Position numbers and translations under genes: made by a program | Shown here: positions 16,878 through 25,339 of the stretch, piece after piece | Layout of the letters: each line of letters begins with the position of its first letter | How positions within the stretch are numbered: position 1 is the first letter of the stretch | Assembly (NCBI GenBank): GCA_013360445.1 | Contig: JABWBP010000025.1 | Span: 1 to 64,000 of the forward strand | Direction of reading: 5' to 3' | Length of the DNA: 64,000 bases | Source of the DNA: Calditrichaceae bacterium | GTDB lineage: Bacteria; Calditrichota; Calditrichia; RBG-13-44-9; J075 | Notes under the pieces: model-generated | Database searches by the model: none | What the model saw: the letters and a program-made list of their open reading frames with translations, nothing else | What the model was told of the DNA's origin: nothing

Positions 16878-18488
16878 TTATCCCCTGAAATAAATCCACA
16901 CCAGGCCGACCACGATCGCTAAAATGATCGACAGTATCACGTCCTTCCGCCGCCAGGCCGGGTCGGAATCGGTTTTGGTGGCCGTGGAGTAGGTCAACCC
17001 GGCGATTTGCGCCTCCGAAGGCGGGGCGCTGAGCAGGCTGACCACGATCAAAACCGCGGAACAGACCACGAACAGGAACACTGCAAAGTGCAGGAAATTG
17101 ACTGTGGCATAGGTATGTAAGAGACCGCCTAAATGTTCTTTATTCAATTCCGCTAATAAACGCACCATCCCCAGGAAAAAACCCACCAGCAGAGAAGCCA
17201 TTGCTCCCCTGGCGTTCAGGCGTTTCATGAAAATGCCTAACAGGAATACCGCCGCAATCGGGGGGGAGATATAGGCCTGCACGCTCTGGAGATATTTATA
17301 GAGCTGCCCGGAGATATTTTTCATAAACGGAATCCACAGCAGCCCGAAGATGACCAGCACGACGGTGGCGATCTGCCCTACCATCACCAGCCTCCGCTCC
17401 GAAGAATCCGGGCGAAATTTTTTGTAAATATCCCAGGTGATCAGGGTGGAGCAGGAGTTGAATACCGCGGAAAGGGAACTCATCAACGCCGCCAACAACC
17501 CCGCCAGCACAAACCCTTTCAAACCGGTGGGCAGCAGGCTGCCGATCAATGCCGGCAGGGCCTGGTCGGATTGCTCCAGCACGAGTTTGCCGCTCTTCGC
17601 TAAAGCGAAAGCGATCATCCCCGGAACCACGAAGATGAACAGGGGCAGCACTTTCAAGAATCCGCCCAAGATAGTGCCACGCCGGGCGTTATCAATATTT
17701 TTGGCGGAGAGCACCCGCTGCACGATGTACTGGTCGGTGCACCAGTACCACACCCCCAAGATCGGGGCGCCGAACAAGATGCCGGTCCAGGGAAAATCCG
17801 GGTGGGAAGCCGGCTGCCACATGTTGAAAAAGCTGCTGCCCACGCTGTCATACAGCGCGCCCCAGCCGCCGATCTGCCACAGCCCGATAGCTGTGACCAC
17901 CACGGAGCCGCCGATGAGCACGAAGGTTTGCATGAATTCCGTAAACACCACCGCCCGCAAACCCCCGAAGACGGTGTAAATCCCGGTGGCGATCACCACT
18001 AACAGCGCCCCGGTCCAGAAATCCATTCCCATGGCGGAAAACACCACTCCCCCGGCGTAAATAGTGACGGAGATTTTAGTCAACACATAAGCAATGATGG
18101 AGATCCAGGAGAGGTAAGCGCGGGCGCCTTTGGAGTAACGGCGCTCCAGAAATTCCGGCATGGTGTAAACCCCGCTCTTCAGGTAGAAGGGCACAAACAC
18201 CCAGCCTAAGATCAATAAGATCAGGGAGGCTAAAATCTCGAACTGGCCCACCGCCACCCCGCTATCCGCCCCGGTGCCTGCCAGGCCCACTAAGTGCTCG
18301 GAACCGATGTTGGAGGCAAATAAAGAAGTGCCCACCACCACCCAGCCGATGTTCCGCCCGGCCAGAAAGTAGCCCGCGGAAGTTTCCCGCACCGCCCCGC
18401 GCCGGGTGGACCATATCGCAATGGCAAATACCGCTGCAAAATAGGCGAAAATGATACCCAGGTCGATGATTGAAATCTCTAAGCCCAT
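16878..18488 (-). CDS. Sodium/solute symporter, SSS family (copy 1)
   Basis: This 536-residue protein starts at ATG 18488, which is preceded by GGAGG; a longer frame to 18539 lacks a site. It has about 13-14 membrane segments and the SSS-family signatures SAGYFLAGRNIGW, GTSLFASNIGSEHLVGLAG, PEFLERRYSKGARAYLS and WYWCTDQYIVQRVLSAKN, closest to the SglT/sodium-glucose subgroup. It is expected to import sugars with sodium at the inner membrane. It is paralogous to the gene at 35616-37262. It lies at the downstream end of the glycan locus, separated from GH3 by a 520-bp repeat-rich gap. Confidence 0.9.
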   Translation of the reverse strand: MGLEISIIDLGIIFAYFAAVFAIAIWSTRRGAVRETSAGYFLAGRNIGWVVVGTSLFASNIGSEHLVGLAGTGADSGVAVGQFEILASLILLILGWVFVPFYLKSGVYTMPEFLERRYSKGARAYLSWISIIAYVLTKISVTIYAGGVVFSAMGMDFWTGALLVVIATGIYTVFGGLRAVVFTEFMQTFVLIGGSVVVTAIGLWQIGGWGALYDSVGSSFFNMWQPASHPDFPWTGILFGAPILGVWYWCTDQYIVQRVLSAKNIDNARRGTILGGFLKVLPLFIFVVPGMIAFALAKSGKLVLEQSDQALPALIGSLLPTGLKGFVLAGLLAALMSSLSAVFNSCSTLITWDIYKKFRPDSSERRLVMVGQIATVVLVIFGLLWIPFMKNISGQLYKYLQSVQAYISPPIAAVFLLGIFMKRLNARGAMASLLVGFFLGMVRLLAELNKEHLGGLLHTYATVNFLHFAVFLFVVCSAVLIVVSLLSAPPSEAQIAGLTYSTATKTDSDPAWRRKDVILSIILAIVVGLVWIYFRG

Positions 18489-18596
18489 AGACAGCCTCCG
18501 CACGATCGAGGTTGATGTTTCACAGCCACAGTTTTGCATTCAATGCGAATTAAAGGTTAGAGGCACAATATCGGTTTGATCTTAAAATCGGCTTAG

Positions 18597-18681
18597 ACAT
18601 CCCCCCTGTCCCCCCTTCAAAGGGGGGAATTTCGAGGCGAATTTGCAGTTCCCCCCTTTGAAGGGGGGACAGGGGGGATGT
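18597..18681. repeat. Long inverted repeat CCCCCCTGTCCCCCC/GGGGGGACAGGGGGG
   Basis: Two perfect 33-bp arms (18597-18629 and 18649-18681), each itself containing CCCCCCTTCAAAGGGGGG, surround a 19-bp spacer. The transcript could fold into one long hairpin or two short ones. A diverged copy is 180 bp away. Both lie in the 520-bp gap (18489-19008) between GH3 and symporter 1, where no gene is seen. Confidence 0.8.
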
Positions 18682-18859
18682 TAAACCCTGAGTTCTCTCC
18701 GAATTCAATACTATGGCTCCAACTCTTGATTCGCATTATCAGGTTCGTAGTATAAGCTATTTTTCGATGTTATCAAATATGGGCACGATTTAGCGCCCTG
18801 CAAAGCTAATGAAGTTTGATTAAATAATCGGGTCATCGGTTTTGGCGGGCAAGAATTTT

Positions 18860-18933
18860 ACATCCCCCTGTGTCCCCCTTCAAAGAGGGATTTTTCTAAT
18901 TTACCCCCCTTTGAAGGGGGGCAGGGGGGATGT
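18860..18933. repeat. Second, diverged copy of the C-rich inverted repeat
   Basis: ACATCCCCCTGTGTCCCCCT (18860-18879) begins an arm mirrored by ...GGGGGGCAGGGGGGATGT ending at 18933. It has the same organisation as the copy at 18597-18681, with a few substitutions and an AT-rich spacer. It could also act as a bidirectional terminator between the two genes. Confidence 0.7.
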
Positions 18934-19008
18934 CATTATGGCCCGATTAATTCTTCAAAGATCACAAGTTTTGCTCCAAAGGGGCATCCGCAGAGATGCC
19001 GGCATTCT

Positions 19009-21285
19009 TTACCGGCTGGCCTTGCCCGCGGTCTCCACTATCTCGAACATTGCCGATAAATTCCCCACGGCCACTTTAAATTCACCCGGTTCCACCACGT
19101 ACTTATCGTCCCGCCCGTGGAAAGCGAGATCATCCCGGTTGAGGGTAAACTCCACGGTTTTGCTCTCCCCGGGTTGGAGCAGCGCCCCGCTGAAGCGCTT
19201 CAACTGGCGCACCGGCGGGGATACGGAGCGGTACAAATCGCTCAGGTAAAGTTCCACGATCTCTTTGCCGGCCCGCTCCCCGGTATTTTTCACGGTAACT
19301 TTAACCTGGATCGGTTCTCCGTCTTTGGCGGCGCGGGGGGTAATTTCTAAGTTGCGGTATTCGAAGGCGCTGTAGCTCAACCCGTGCCCGAAGAAATAGA
19401 GCGGGTTCATTTTATTGGGATCATCCGTCTCGAGGGGTTTGTAATCGTAACAAACCAGGTCGTTGGGATGGCGGGGATAGGTGAAGGGCAGTTTGCCGCC
19501 GGGATTGTAGTCCCCGAACAGCACGTCGGCAATCGCCAGACCGCCTTCCGGCCCCGGAAGGTAGGCCATCAGGATCGCTTTGGAATCATCCGCGACCGGA
19601 GTAATGATGCGCGGCCGCCCCTCTACCAACACCAGCACCGCCGGGGTTCCGCTTTGCTGAATCGCCGCGGCCAAATCCAACTGCGCTTTCGGCAGGCTCA
19701 GGTCGTGGATGTTCCCCGGGGTCTCGCAGTAGGCGTTTTCGCCGATGCAGATGATCGCGACGTCCGCGTTTTTGGCCGCCTCGACCGCCTGGGCAATATC
19801 CAGCGCTTCATCAAAGGTCGAGCCGGGGACATAGGCAACCCTCTCCGCGCCTATTTTGGCCTGAATCGCTTCTAAAATGGTCTTTTTGTTTTTGGGATAT
19901 AAGGATTCTTCGTTGCCCTGCCAGGTGTAGGTCCAGCCGCTGTTCAACACCGAACGCAGGTTGGCGGCAGGTCCCGTAACCAGCACTTTTTTATTTTTAG
20001 CCAGCGGCAGGTAATTCCCCTCGTTTTTGAGCAGGGTTAACGCCTCCCGCGCCGCCTGCAAGCTGACCGCGGCAAATTCCTCGCTGCCCACTTTTTCTTT
20101 CATCTTTTTATCCGGGTAGGGATTTTCGAAGAGGTTAAGGCGAAATTTTACCCACAGGATGCGTCCCACCGCTTCATCAATGCGGGAGAGGGGAACTTCG
20201 CCCGCCTTTGCCAGCGCCAGCAAATCCTCGTAAAAGCTGAAATCATACGGAACCATGCTCATATCCACCCCGGCCATCACCGCGATGCGCACCGCTTCTT
20301 TGCGGGTAGGGGCCACTTTATCGCGGCTGTAAATGCGGTTGATGTCTTCCCAGTCGCTGACCACCAATCCTTTGAACCCTAACTCACGGCGCAGAATTTC
20401 GGTGAGGATATGGTAATCGCTGTGCGCCGGAATGCCGTTAATCTCCCCGGAGTTGACCATCACGGTGTGAATGCCCGCTTCCACGGCTTTTTTGAAGGGC
20501 GGCAGGAAAATGTCCCGCAACATGCGTTCCGGAATCCAGGCCGGGGTACGGTCTTTGCCGGACATGGGAAAACCGTAGCCTAAATAGTGTTTCATACACG
20601 CGGCGACCTTATCCGGCGCACCGACATCACTATTTTCCCCTTCCAGCCCTTTGATGTAGGCCGCTCCCAGCACCGAAGCCAGGTAGGGATCTTCCCCGAA
20701 AGTCTCGAACAAGCGCGGCCACAGGGGAGTGCGAGCCAGGTCTAACACCGGGTTAAAGTTCCAGGGAATCCCCGATGCCCGCACCTCGTAGGCGGTGATC
20801 TCCCCGCTTCTTTTCATCAAATCCGGATTGCGGGCGGCGGCCATGGCGATGCTTTGCGGAAACAGGGTCGCCTCCCGGGTATAGTTGGCCCCGTGAATGG
20901 CGTCGATCCCGTAAATGATGGGAATGCCTAAGCGGGTTTTTTGGGTGGCGACATCCTGAATTTGGGTGATGACCTCGTGCCAGTAATCCAACGGGTGGGC
21001 CACGTCGTACACGTTCAAGATGGATCCCACGTGGTATTTCACGATCGCTTCTTCCAGTTTAGCGGGATCGAGCCGGTGCGCCTGCTCCGCGGTTCCGCGC
21101 ACCGCGGAGACCGCCTGGATGGTTACCTGGGTCATCTGGCCCACTTTTTCTTCCAGGGTCATCTTGGAAAGCAGTTCTTTGACGTTGCGATCAATTTCCT
21201 GTTCCGATTTCTGGCCGTAGCAGATGCCCGGGAGCATAAACAGCGCAGCCATTCCAAGACATGAAATGAATAAGACTTTTTTCAT
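19009..21285 (-). CDS. Secreted beta-glucosidase, GH3 (BglX-like)
   Basis: This 758-residue protein starts at ATG 21285, behind AGGAGA. The signal peptide is KKVLFISCLGMAALFMLPGICYG. The GH3 N-terminal barrel includes [13 protein letters not shown] and the substrate-binding KH motif (K232-H233). The nucleophile is D311 in GLVVSDWEDINRIY. The second domain and a fibronectin-III-like C-terminal domain (FEYRNLEITPRA...GEFKVAVGN) are complete. It removes terminal glucose from beta-gluco-oligosaccharides, probably in the periplasm. It lies directly downstream of the GH9 gene, 58 bp away, in the same transcription unit. Confidence 0.93.
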   Translation of the reverse strand: MKKVLFISCLGMAALFMLPGICYGQKSEQEIDRNVKELLSKMTLEEKVGQMTQVTIQAVSAVRGTAEQAHRLDPAKLEEAIVKYHVGSILNVYDVAHPLDYWHEVITQIQDVATQKTRLGIPIIYGIDAIHGANYTREATLFPQSIAMAAARNPDLMKRSGEITAYEVRASGIPWNFNPVLDLARTPLWPRLFETFGEDPYLASVLGAAYIKGLEGENSDVGAPDKVAACMKHYLGYGFPMSGKDRTPAWIPERMLRDIFLPPFKKAVEAGIHTVMVNSGEINGIPAHSDYHILTEILRRELGFKGLVVSDWEDINRIYSRDKVAPTRKEAVRIAVMAGVDMSMVPYDFSFYEDLLALAKAGEVPLSRIDEAVGRILWVKFRLNLFENPYPDKKMKEKVGSEEFAAVSLQAAREALTLLKNEGNYLPLAKNKKVLVTGPAANLRSVLNSGWTYTWQGNEESLYPKNKKTILEAIQAKIGAERVAYVPGSTFDEALDIAQAVEAAKNADVAIICIGENAYCETPGNIHDLSLPKAQLDLAAAIQQSGTPAVLVLVEGRPRIITPVADDSKAILMAYLPGPEGGLAIADVLFGDYNPGGKLPFTYPRHPNDLVCYDYKPLETDDPNKMNPLYFFGHGLSYSAFEYRNLEITPRAAKDGEPIQVKVTVKNTGERAGKEIVELYLSDLYRSVSPPVRQLKRFSGALLQPGESKTVEFTLNRDDLAFHGRDDKYVVEPGEFKVAVGNLSAMFEIVETAGKASR

Positions 21286-21343
21286 AGCACCGTTCTCTCC
21301 TGATTTGAACTCGCAGTGGGAGGATTCTGGTTGGATTCTCATT

Positions 21344-23362
21344 TTACCTCAGATAGACCATTTTCCGGGCTTGCGACGTTGTTCCGGCCCGAAGCAGATA
21401 GTAATAAATTCCCGAAGCCAGCGGTTCGCCCCGCCCGGACGTTCCGTCCCAAACCACCCGGTGCGCTCCCGCCGGCATCATCCCCATATTTTCTTCAAAC
21501 ACCCTCCTGCCCAGCTGGTCGAAAATCTGCAAGGTAATTTGATCCCGGAAGGGCAGGTGAAAACGGATCACCGTGCTTCCGTTAAAGGGATTGGGATAAT
21601 TCTGGTCTAAAATAAGCGATTCCGGGAAGTTTTCCCCCGGCAGGATAAGCCCCATAAAAGGGTCGGGCGTGGAAAAGTACCCGCTCACGAACACCAGGGG
21701 CGCGTTCCAATTGATGGCGATCTCGTTGGAGGCGTAGCTCTCCTGGTGGTCGATGTAGCAGAGCGCCGCCGGGGTGGATGAAGTGAAATTTGCCTGGAGA
21801 ATGGGATCATTGAGGTATTTGTTCGGCCCCCCGGCCAGCAGCCCCGGAATGGGATCCACAATGCCGTCGGCGATGGAGGGGCGGTGATGGGGGTGCAGGG
21901 GGGAAAGCTCGCCGGTTCCGGTGATAAAACAGAGGTTGTGGGCATTTGCCCCCAAAATGTAGTGAAGCTGATCCAGAGCGGCGTCGCGCAAGGCGGTTTC
22001 GCCGCTTTCCTCGAAACCGAAGATCAACAATATCGCCCGGTTGAGCAGCACGGCGTTGCTGCCCCAGTAGTAGTCGTTGGGAACCATCGCGGCGTGGAAT
22101 CCGCTGCCGTTTCCTAAGTTGTGCAGCCCCTGGCAGTAATTAGTCAAAGAATTGCGCAGCGCATTCTGAATGGCGCTATTGATCCCGGCCTGCTGCCCGC
22201 GGAGGTAGGCCAAATGCGCCATAACCTGCACGTTCGGCCAGCCCATCTGCCCGCTGATCAACCCCTGCTGGGTGTAATGGCTGATATAATAGTTATGGTA
22301 TTGGGAATTCCCGGTAGAGATGAACAACTCCGCCGCGGCCCACAGCCGTTCATCGCGGTCATCGCCGTCGCCGTACTCCCCGGTGTTGGTTCCCGGGGGA
22401 TTGTGGAATCCGCCCGGCGGCACGATGGAGGGGTGGGCGGCTAAGTAACTCCAGGCTGACTCTGCTGCGCTCAGGCAATCCTGGGCGAACAGGCTATCGA
22501 AGGGGAGGTAAACCCGGAAAGCGCGCGCCAGCATCGCGGCGAAATCTCCCGCGGCGGTAGAGGATTTTTCGTAGATGTAGCGGGTTGCGGTATCATTGGC
22601 CGGCATAATGTAGGGGGCAAAATTTTCCCGGGTTACCTTGAAATAGACCCCGCCGTCGCCGGGATCCCGCATTTTGAGCAGCCATTCCAACTGGTAACGA
22701 ACCTCATCCAGGATATCGGGAATTCCGTTGCCGCTCCCGGGGATATTGAGATCATCCCGGGCAAAACGATCCGGAAATTCTTCGTACGCCATCAGCAGCG
22801 TGCCCACGGAGATGCCAGCATTGACGGTATATTTACCGTAATCCCCGGCATCGTGCCAGCCGCCGGTGGTTAAGCGGAAACCGGTCTGCCCGGTGGTGGA
22901 ATGATAAAAACCGTCTGCCAAATGGCACTGGCTGCGATAGTATGGAGCAGCGTAAGGCCCGACCAGATCCATGCCGCAGCGCTGGAAATAGAAACCCTTC
23001 AGCGCTTTTTTATAAACTTCCAGGTACACGGAATCCCGGATCGCAAACGGGTGGGAAACGCCGGAACCATCCGCTTCGATATAATACTCGCCGGGGGCCT
23101 GAAAGTCGCTGAAATCGCCGCGATAGAGGGTCAGGCCGGTGGCGGGATCATTGGCGATGAATAAACTCAATTGATTGCGATAAAGGGTATTATTGGTGGC
23201 CGCATCTTTCAAAAAGAAACTGTCCGCCGCTTCGCTCACAAAAACGTACTTGGGAGAAACCGCGGGGTACCCCACCTGGTCCAGGAAGACATCTGCCGGC
23301 AGAGGCGCAGCAAAGCCTAAGATGATTAGCTGAAAGAGTACATTCCGTAGCTGTTGAAGCAT
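21344..23362 (-). CDS. Secreted endoglucanase, GH9, with sorting domain
   Basis: This 672-residue protein has a signal peptide (about 1-23), an N-terminal Ig-like CelD_N domain (about 25-108) and the GH9 catalytic domain. The catalytic aspartates are D171 and D174 in GGWHDAGDYGKYTVN, a conserved His is in HPHHRPS, and the acid Glu is in ESYASNEIAINWNAPL. The C-terminus is a sorting domain (LDQNYPNPFNGSTVIRFHLP, ending RKMVYLR). It should cut internal beta-1,4 linkages of cellulose or mixed-linkage glucan outside the cell. It is a neighbour of GH3 and outer-membrane genes. Confidence 0.93.
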   Translation of the reverse strand: MLQQLRNVLFQLIILGFAAPLPADVFLDQVGYPAVSPKYVFVSEAADSFFLKDAATNNTLYRNQLSLFIANDPATGLTLYRGDFSDFQAPGEYYIEADGSGVSHPFAIRDSVYLEVYKKALKGFYFQRCGMDLVGPYAAPYYRSQCHLADGFYHSTTGQTGFRLTTGGWHDAGDYGKYTVNAGISVGTLLMAYEEFPDRFARDDLNIPGSGNGIPDILDEVRYQLEWLLKMRDPGDGGVYFKVTRENFAPYIMPANDTATRYIYEKSSTAAGDFAAMLARAFRVYLPFDSLFAQDCLSAAESAWSYLAAHPSIVPPGGFHNPPGTNTGEYGDGDDRDERLWAAAELFISTGNSQYHNYYISHYTQQGLISGQMGWPNVQVMAHLAYLRGQQAGINSAIQNALRNSLTNYCQGLHNLGNGSGFHAAMVPNDYYWGSNAVLLNRAILLIFGFEESGETALRDAALDQLHYILGANAHNLCFITGTGELSPLHPHHRPSIADGIVDPIPGLLAGGPNKYLNDPILQANFTSSTPAALCYIDHQESYASNEIAINWNAPLVFVSGYFSTPDPFMGLILPGENFPESLILDQNYPNPFNGSTVIRFHLPFRDQITLQIFDQLGRRVFEENMGMMPAGAHRVVWDGTSGRGEPLASGIYYYLLRAGTTSQARKMVYLR

Positions 23363-23412
23363 AAAAAGTCAACGTTTTTTAGCGTGGTTTTGAAAATTGC
23401 GCCGTTCCTTAC

Positions 23413-24174
23413 TTAAAACATAAGCCCCAGGTTCAGGGAGACGGCGTTGTTTTTAATACTGCTATCGCCGGTCTTGTTGATTTTGCTCAATCCCAGCCCA
23501 TACCACCCCTCCAGCAGAATTTCGGTATTCCCCACCGGAAATATGGCCCCGGCGCCGACATTGAAAACATATTCCAGGGATTCGATATTATCCTTAATAT
23601 CCTCGCCGGGGGCCTCGAGATCGACCGCCCCGCCGCCCTGCCCCGGTAGGTATGCTTGCACGTCGCCGGTAAGGTTGCCGGTTTTCGCGCTAAGCAGTAC
23701 CCCGACCTCCGGCCCGGCGGTTATAAAAGGCCGGGTTGTGCCGGGAGTTTTACCGCCAAAAAGGAACTTTCCCAGCAGCGGAAAACTGAGGTAGGCCAGG
23801 TTGAGGGTTTGCTGGGTTCGGATAAAAACATTGACATTCTGGCCCAGGCTCGGCTCAAAAATGGTTCCTTCGACGGTGGACTCCACTTTCACGCCTTTAT
23901 GGTTGTAAATCGCATTCAATTGCAGCGCGAAGGACCCGCTCAGGCGGTACTCCACAAAAACCCCGGGATTAAAAGCGAGGCGGCGAATTCTATCGACATT
24001 GATATCTAAATCCCCGGCCGGAAGATCGCCCGCCAGCAGGTCTTCATTCATGGAAGACGAAGCCAGCCCCAGGCGCAAACCCGGTTTAAGAGATTTGCTT
24101 TGCGCGAAAAGGGAATTGCCCCAAAAAGGCAAGAACAACAACAGTATCGACAGAAGCCGTAAATATCTGCTCAT
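23413..24174 (-). CDS. Outer-membrane beta-barrel protein (PorT-like)
   Basis: This 253-residue protein starts at ATG 24174, which has GGAGA upstream, in preference to the longer frame to 24204. It has a signal peptide (MSRYLRLLSILLLFLPFWGNSLFAQ), then a porin-family barrel of the outer-membrane beta-barrel type common in Bacteroidetes (GLRLGLASSSMN..., GVFVEYRLSGSFALQLNAIYNHKG, ending SLNLGLMF with terminal Phe). It lies between the PorV-like gene and GH9 with short gaps, so it is probably cotranscribed with them. Specific role unknown. Confidence 0.75.
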   Translation of the reverse strand: MSRYLRLLSILLLFLPFWGNSLFAQSKSLKPGLRLGLASSSMNEDLLAGDLPAGDLDINVDRIRRLAFNPGVFVEYRLSGSFALQLNAIYNHKGVKVESTVEGTIFEPSLGQNVNVFIRTQQTLNLAYLSFPLLGKFLFGGKTPGTTRPFITAGPEVGVLLSAKTGNLTGDVQAYLPGQGGGAVDLEAPGEDIKDNIESLEYVFNVGAGAIFPVGNTEILLEGWYGLGLSKINKTGDSSIKNNAVSLNLGLMF

Positions 24175-24212
24175 GGTAAATTCTCCGTTTTGGACCGTCC
24201 TCAACTTGCCTG

Positions 24213-25253
24213 CTAAAAATCAATCCCGATCGAGTATTTCTGCACGTTCTCCAGCAAGCCGAAATCCACGTAGGCGAAGTCGAAATGGAACATGATGTTG
24301 CCCACCAGGGCGTAATTAATCCCCGCCCCCAGGGTGAAGGATTGCTCCGATTCTTGTAAAAAGAGCGATTTATACCCCCCGCGCAGGGCCAGCACGTTTC
24401 TGAACACGTACTCTGCGCCCACCTGCACGCTTTCGTAATCGTTATTGGGATGCTCGGCATCGACTGCTACAAAAGCGCGGTGAAGACTGTTATTAAATGC
24501 TTCATAAGCAATGCCCACCCGGAAATTCAGCGGCAGCGCCCAGCTATCCATTTGCTGGTTGGCGGGAATGCGCCCGTTATTTCCGCTGCTATTGGGATCG
24601 GGATCGTGCAGCACCATGGTATTCGGCCCGCTCAGCTTCATCTTGGTGCCGAAGTTGGTCATCGCCATCCCCAGCGTGATCCCTTTGAAGGGCGTGGCGT
24701 AGTGGATGCCGATGTCCGTGGCAAAGCCAACCGAGCGCATTTCCCAAATCGACTGCCGGATCACCTTTCCGTTCAAGCCGATGGAAAACCGGTCGGTCAG
24801 GCGCATGGAATAGGCCAGGCTGAAAGCGAAGTCCGAGGCGTCGAAAACCTGGCCGGTTCCGTCCGGCTCCTCGATGGTAGTTACTTCCATTTCATCCATG
24901 GTAAGAGCGGTGAGGCTTACGCCGATCGTGCCGTATTTTCCCACGTTGAAAGACGCGCCTAAAAAATCGAAGCGGGTATCGGCGATCCATTCGCTGTGGT
25001 TGACGATAAGCCCATGGCGCTTCAGTTTTGCCAATCCCCCGGCGTTCCAATACACCGCGCTGGGATCATCCGCTAGGGCGGTGAAGGCGCTGCCCATGGC
25101 CAGGGCCCGGGCGCCTACTCCAATTTCCAGAAACGTCGCCGCCGTGGTGCCGCGCTTGGAAACATTCTCGCGGTAATTCTGGGTCTGCGCGCCCAGCGGC
25201 AGCGCGGAAGCCAGCAACAGCAGGCAGGCTATGGTAGCGATTTTACAATTCAT
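24213..25253 (-). CDS. PorV/PorQ-family outer-membrane protein
   Basis: This 346-residue protein has a signal peptide (MNCKIATIACLLLLASALPLGAQ) and the signature N-terminus of the PorV/PorQ (UPF0164) family: FLEIGVGARALAMGSAFTAL, then ADDPSAVYWNAGGLA. It continues as a 14-strand FadL-like barrel ending YSIGIDF. In Bacteroidetes, PorV shuttles proteins carrying the C-terminal sorting domain to the attachment machinery. Here it sits between glycan-degradation genes whose products carry such domains, which suggests the same job, though other PorV-like proteins are simple porins. Confidence 0.85.
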   Translation of the reverse strand: MNCKIATIACLLLLASALPLGAQTQNYRENVSKRGTTAATFLEIGVGARALAMGSAFTALADDPSAVYWNAGGLAKLKRHGLIVNHSEWIADTRFDFLGASFNVGKYGTIGVSLTALTMDEMEVTTIEEPDGTGQVFDASDFAFSLAYSMRLTDRFSIGLNGKVIRQSIWEMRSVGFATDIGIHYATPFKGITLGMAMTNFGTKMKLSGPNTMVLHDPDPNSSGNNGRIPANQQMDSWALPLNFRVGIAYEAFNNSLHRAFVAVDAEHPNNDYESVQVGAEYVFRNVLALRGGYKSLFLQESEQSFTLGAGINYALVGNIMFHFDFAYVDFGLLENVQKYSIGIDF

Positions 25254-25339
25254 TTTTTTACCCTCAACGTTTTATAGCTCAGAAACCGGATTCATGAAAA
25301 CCGGCGCCGGATTTGGAAGATCGGCGCCGGCGCTGAAGC

